Source of the DNA: Anseranas semipalmata
Taxonomy: Eukaryota > Chordata > Aves > Anseriformes > Anseranatidae
Direction: 5' to 3'
NCBI GenBank assembly: GCA_013399115.1
Contig: VXAA01004298.1
Span: 657,460 to 721,459, forward strand
Length of the DNA stretch: 64,000 bases
The notes beneath the pieces were generated by a model that was not told where the DNA came from, did not search any database, and worked only from the letters and a program-made list of their open reading frames with translations. The position numbers were made by a program, and so were the translations under genes. Shown here piece by piece: positions 60,524 through 64,000 of the stretch (its first letter is position 1; every line of letters starts with the position of its first letter).

Positions 60524-63500
60524 AAATCTAGAACTTTATATTAATATAAAGAAAGTATCTAGACAACAAATGAAAACAAGAAAACTAAGTTTATAGCATG
60601 CATTTTTTCCACTAAACAGTTTGGGGCTTGTTTCACATTAGCAAATTAGATGTAATACACTCACATTTAAAATAGCATAAAGCCATGTGTTTGTTCCTTC
60701 TTGCTATTCATCTGTCATTTAAATTTTTATTTTTGTACAGTATTATAAAAATATATTAAAATATTTTAATTTGGCAGTGTCTGAAAAGATGCTTACTGAT
60801 CATATCAATGGGATTAATAAAATAAAAAACAGAAGCAATATTAAAAAATAAAACACTCAGTTTAATATAGTGGTACATTCTATGTCATTTCTTTCAGTTG
60901 TAAACATTGCAAAGTTAATTATGGGAATAATTATAACAAAATAATTAGATTATCATGTAATTATTTTTAGGGGGAAAATCTTCATAAAAATCTTAGAGAC
61001 TACAGAAAGGCTCCAGATAATTTCAGTGGAGTTGTTAGCAGGCATTAACTGTAACATCAATTTCTGTCCAATTGTGTTATTTGAATAATGAATAAAACCA
61101 GAAAAATGCCTACAAGATATTTACTGCGTATGTAAATCAATACTTTTCACTACTAGAAAGCTAGCAGTATGTTGGCCATAAAGCAGCAGATTCACGGCAT
61201 CCTGAACACAACAGTATGGGAGAAGAAAGTTGCTTTGTTTTCACATGCTGTAGTGGTACCCTAAGCAACATACTTACAACATTCATGGCAATTATTGATG
61301 GGCACAGGGGAGATGAAGCACTTCAGTATACATCTACCAGGAAGAAACAAAGAATTCTCTAGTTTTGGCAAATGGCAATGAGAAACTGCAGAGACAGCAG
61401 ACACTGCCCTGGAAAGGAGATGAAGCAAAGACCCTAGCAAGACTTGCACTTATTTAATGGACTGGAACAGCGGGCTATCTGAAATTGAGGGTGATAGCAC
61501 AAGAATGGTGTATTTCGGCTCTACGGACATTTGGTATGTGTCGTATACAGAAGCTGTACTTCTGTCACTGCCTTTTTAAAAGCTTGAACTCAGCATCATT
61601 TGTGCGCGGGTCATCTGATTTTAGAACTGTTTCAGTTTTCAAATAAGGAAATGAGGATTATTACTGTGACATCTCTTTCAGAAACAGAAGAGTTTGCAAT
61701 GGAGTTTGCCCTGCTGTGGGATTTCAACAGTCTGGTAAAGGACTGCATAAATCACAGCTGGCCGCAGTTTTAATTGAAATGCAACTTTTACTTACAGTAA
61801 ATTCCCCAATCGGACAAAACTACTGAAAGCATTCCTGTAGTTACAGCAGCACAGGATGACAGCACTACCATTCAGCTAATTCCTACACCCATGGAAACAG
61901 TTCCTTCTGCTCTATTTGTTTATGCACCCGCCACACAATACATTTTCTTCAATATATTCTAGTAATAGGCACCTGAAATAACACATCTCTAGCTGCACAT
62001 CAGCTCTTCAGAAGCCTGGCTGCTATAATCCTCTCTAAGTCTTGTTTTATCATAGGGAAACAAGTATTTTCTTGCAATATACTATCCACAGCATTACTTA
62101 TACTGACAGTTATAGAGTTGTAAGGACAATCTCTTTTCACTAAAATACTGTATTTCAGTTGATCAAAAGGTTTCAATATGACAATCCAGTCTGACTGGAG
62201 AGAATAATTACGATTAAGCTATTCATATAAAACTTGAATCTGAGCCCCATTGTGGGACCTTAAATCCATCTGTAAATCTTGTTCAAATACGGAGCGCCTA
62301 TACAAGGCACCTGTGTTTTCAAAGAGTTCAGAGAAGAAATTGCCTTCTTATTTTGTAGTTCTGCGTGATATGTGTGGATAGATAACTCACTGAGAGCAAT
62401 GAAGCTCTTCGTGTTACTTTTTAAGCTTGAAGCTTTTTTTTTTTTTTCCCATTTTTTTTTCAAATTACACTCTTATGAGGAGGCAGTACTTTGTACTTTG
62501 GAGAAAGTCATTTGAAGATCCTCCCTAACCACTACAGTCCTAGTAAAGCTTAATTCACACAACTATCCAATGCTGTTCCACACTACTGGCATTAACAAAG
62601 AAAAATGTATCGCTGCAGCGAGAAATGTCACTTGGGAGCTATCTTGTGTAAAAGAAAAGTTTCAGTCTAGTAAAACAGAAATGCTGATCTCAGAGGCACT
62701 AAAAGAAATAGAGATACACTCCAGAGGGAGTTATGACTTAATAACAGTTCTGACAGGTTTGATGAGATTGCCCGAAATACTAGAATTTTCCTCAAATATT
62801 TCTCTGTTGCCAGCCATAACCTATTGGATGAATTTACTAAAGCTTAAGAATTTCTCTAAAGTATTAGCAAGAAATAATGACAACTGGGACAGCACTGCAG
62901 CCTGGGTTTTTCCAAAATGAAAACACTGAATAAGAGGAAATATTTCTGTCATATGAGACTAGAAGTCGTAATGGAAAACCCAAATCTAGAGTTAAAAACT
63001 GATAACGGCTGGTAGTAATCATTACAACATATATGAAGAGATATTAAATAAAAAGAGAGAATGACATCATCCCATACTTACTTTCTTGGTGCACCCACTT
63101 AATTATTCAACAAGCATAGAGGTTTGCCAGTCTGCAAATGCAGTATAAATTGCATTCTTTCAGCTGAAAGAACAGCAATAACAAGCATGACATTTGTACA
63201 TGCAGCTTGTCCCAGAGCTCAAGGAAGTACAAAGGATATAATAATTGCTCTCCTTTCTACAAACCTAGGATGCATTTAAGGAAGAGATGGGTTACAATCC
63301 CATGGAAGGTTACTATAGAAAAATAGGAAATTGAGAGATACTTGCTAGATTTTAAAATATAAACAAGTTCGTGTTCTGTGATGTAAAAAACACACACACC
63401 TAAGTAGAAAACTAGTCAAGACATTAATAAATCAACTCTTACAGCATCACAAACAAAAAGAAGAGCATGTGGACAAAGTAGGTGTGCTTTTATTTAAGCA

Positions 63501-63789
63501 ATAAGGAAGGGAATTTATGGCTATGCAAAACAAACTACAAAACAAACAACATGACCCGCATTCTAAAACAAGGATATTTACTGCCATTACTATGCAGCTC
63601 TATCAATGACTGTGTTTAGTTATTGCTTCTCAACTTCCTCCATCCCACCTCAGTTCAGAAAATTCTTTCAACCTTTAACATACTTGACCATTACTCCTAT
63701 ATTCACCACTGTATTACAACATCACAAGTAACACCAATGAGCAGTTCCTGCACAGAAAGAACTTCTTCATCCAAAATTCTTAACATTCA

Positions 63790-63920
63790 CCCATAATTTC
63801 CATTTTACAGATGGAATAGAGAAATGACTTGTTTAGTGTTATGTTATGAGCCAGGAACCAACTGCACTGAGCTCACTCTCCTAACACGGTGTAACACTAC
63901 CATCTGAGCTAACAGCCCTG
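63790..63920 (+). mobile_element. MIR-like SINE tail
   Basis: The order ccataatttccattttacag, atggaatagagaaatgactt, gagccaggaaccaactgcac, gagctcactctcctaacacg, ctaccatctgagct follows the MIR/CORE-SINE 3' half (tccattttacagatg, gaaactgag...gtgacttg, gagccaggattcgaacc, ctgactcc, accac). It is strongly diverged. The avian or reptilian version of this tail is old and inactive. Confidence 0.68.
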
Positions 63921-64000
63921 TAGGGTAAGGATGGTGCTGAGCTGAACTTGAAAGGAAAGTCCCATTTCTTGATAGAAAGTAGATGACGTATTTCCTTCTA

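Larger units (their letters stand above)
59251..63789. other. AT-rich unique DNA
   Basis: It contains the longest open frame of the window (59621-60064, listed), an A-rich simple tract at 60494-60523, a T14 run at 62434-62447 next to aagcttgaagctt, and a 116-codon plus frame at 62570-62920 with no recognised motif. No gene is supported. Confidence 0.45.

Noticed and set aside
62570..62920. 116-codon plus-strand frame with leucine-rich segments
   Set aside because: No recognisable family. It starts at a weak context and has no neighbouring exon signals.
1..64000. CRISPR arrays, operons, tRNA or rRNA genes
   Set aside because: No regularly spaced repeats with unique spacers, no gene-dense layout, and no tRNA A/B-box or rRNA segment recognised on either strand.

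Overview
This window is vertebrate nuclear DNA, and almost certainly avian. The best evidence is a well-preserved CR1 (chicken repeat 1) LINE 3' end at about 10195-10749. It has the conserved C-terminal reverse-transcriptase reading frame and the family's 8-bp terminal repeats. A second CR1 tail lies at 3122-3213 on the minus strand. The rest is AT-rich, low in CpG and poor in interspersed repeats, as expected of avian intergenic or long-intron sequence. There are no bacterial-type genes, operons, rRNA, tRNA or CRISPR arrays. No protein-coding gene could be identified by name.

Layout. 1-10 kb: mostly unique AT-rich DNA with a CR1 tail, a cluster of minus-strand splice-like signals at 4.1-5.2 kb (including a 71-nt candidate exon at 5093-5163) and the first of several old palindromic repeats (7.1 kb). 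10-16 kb: the CR1 3' end, two more palindromic repeats, and a candidate 57-nt minus-strand exon. 16-34 kb: largely featureless, with one candidate exon (29.4 kb) and a small ATTACTGTAG tandem array (32.4 kb). 34-48 kb: more palindromic repeats (34.5, 46.2, 47.8 kb), a MIR/CORE-SINE-like fossil (39.1 kb), candidate exons at 43.0 kb (plus) and 45.4 kb (minus), and a CpG-dense islet (46.8 kb). 48-60 kb: two much older CR1 fossils, one minus (51.35-52.3 kb) and one plus carrying endonuclease-to-RT sequence (about 58.06-59.25 kb, perhaps from 57.4 kb). 60-64 kb: featureless until a MIR-like tail at 63.8 kb.

The main content is therefore a layered record of dead mobile elements. There is one fairly young CR1 copy and two fossil CR1 copies resembling families shared with turtles and crocodilians. 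At least six copies of a palindromic, MITE-like family carry motifs of the 'gaagtcaatgg / gtgtaaatc / gatctggcc' type, and two SINE-like tails are present. Candidate exons were picked by hand from paired splice signals plus an open frame. Each is weak alone and should be treated as a hypothesis. Family matches come from memory of consensus sequences, with no search run. I see no convincing undescribed biological system here.
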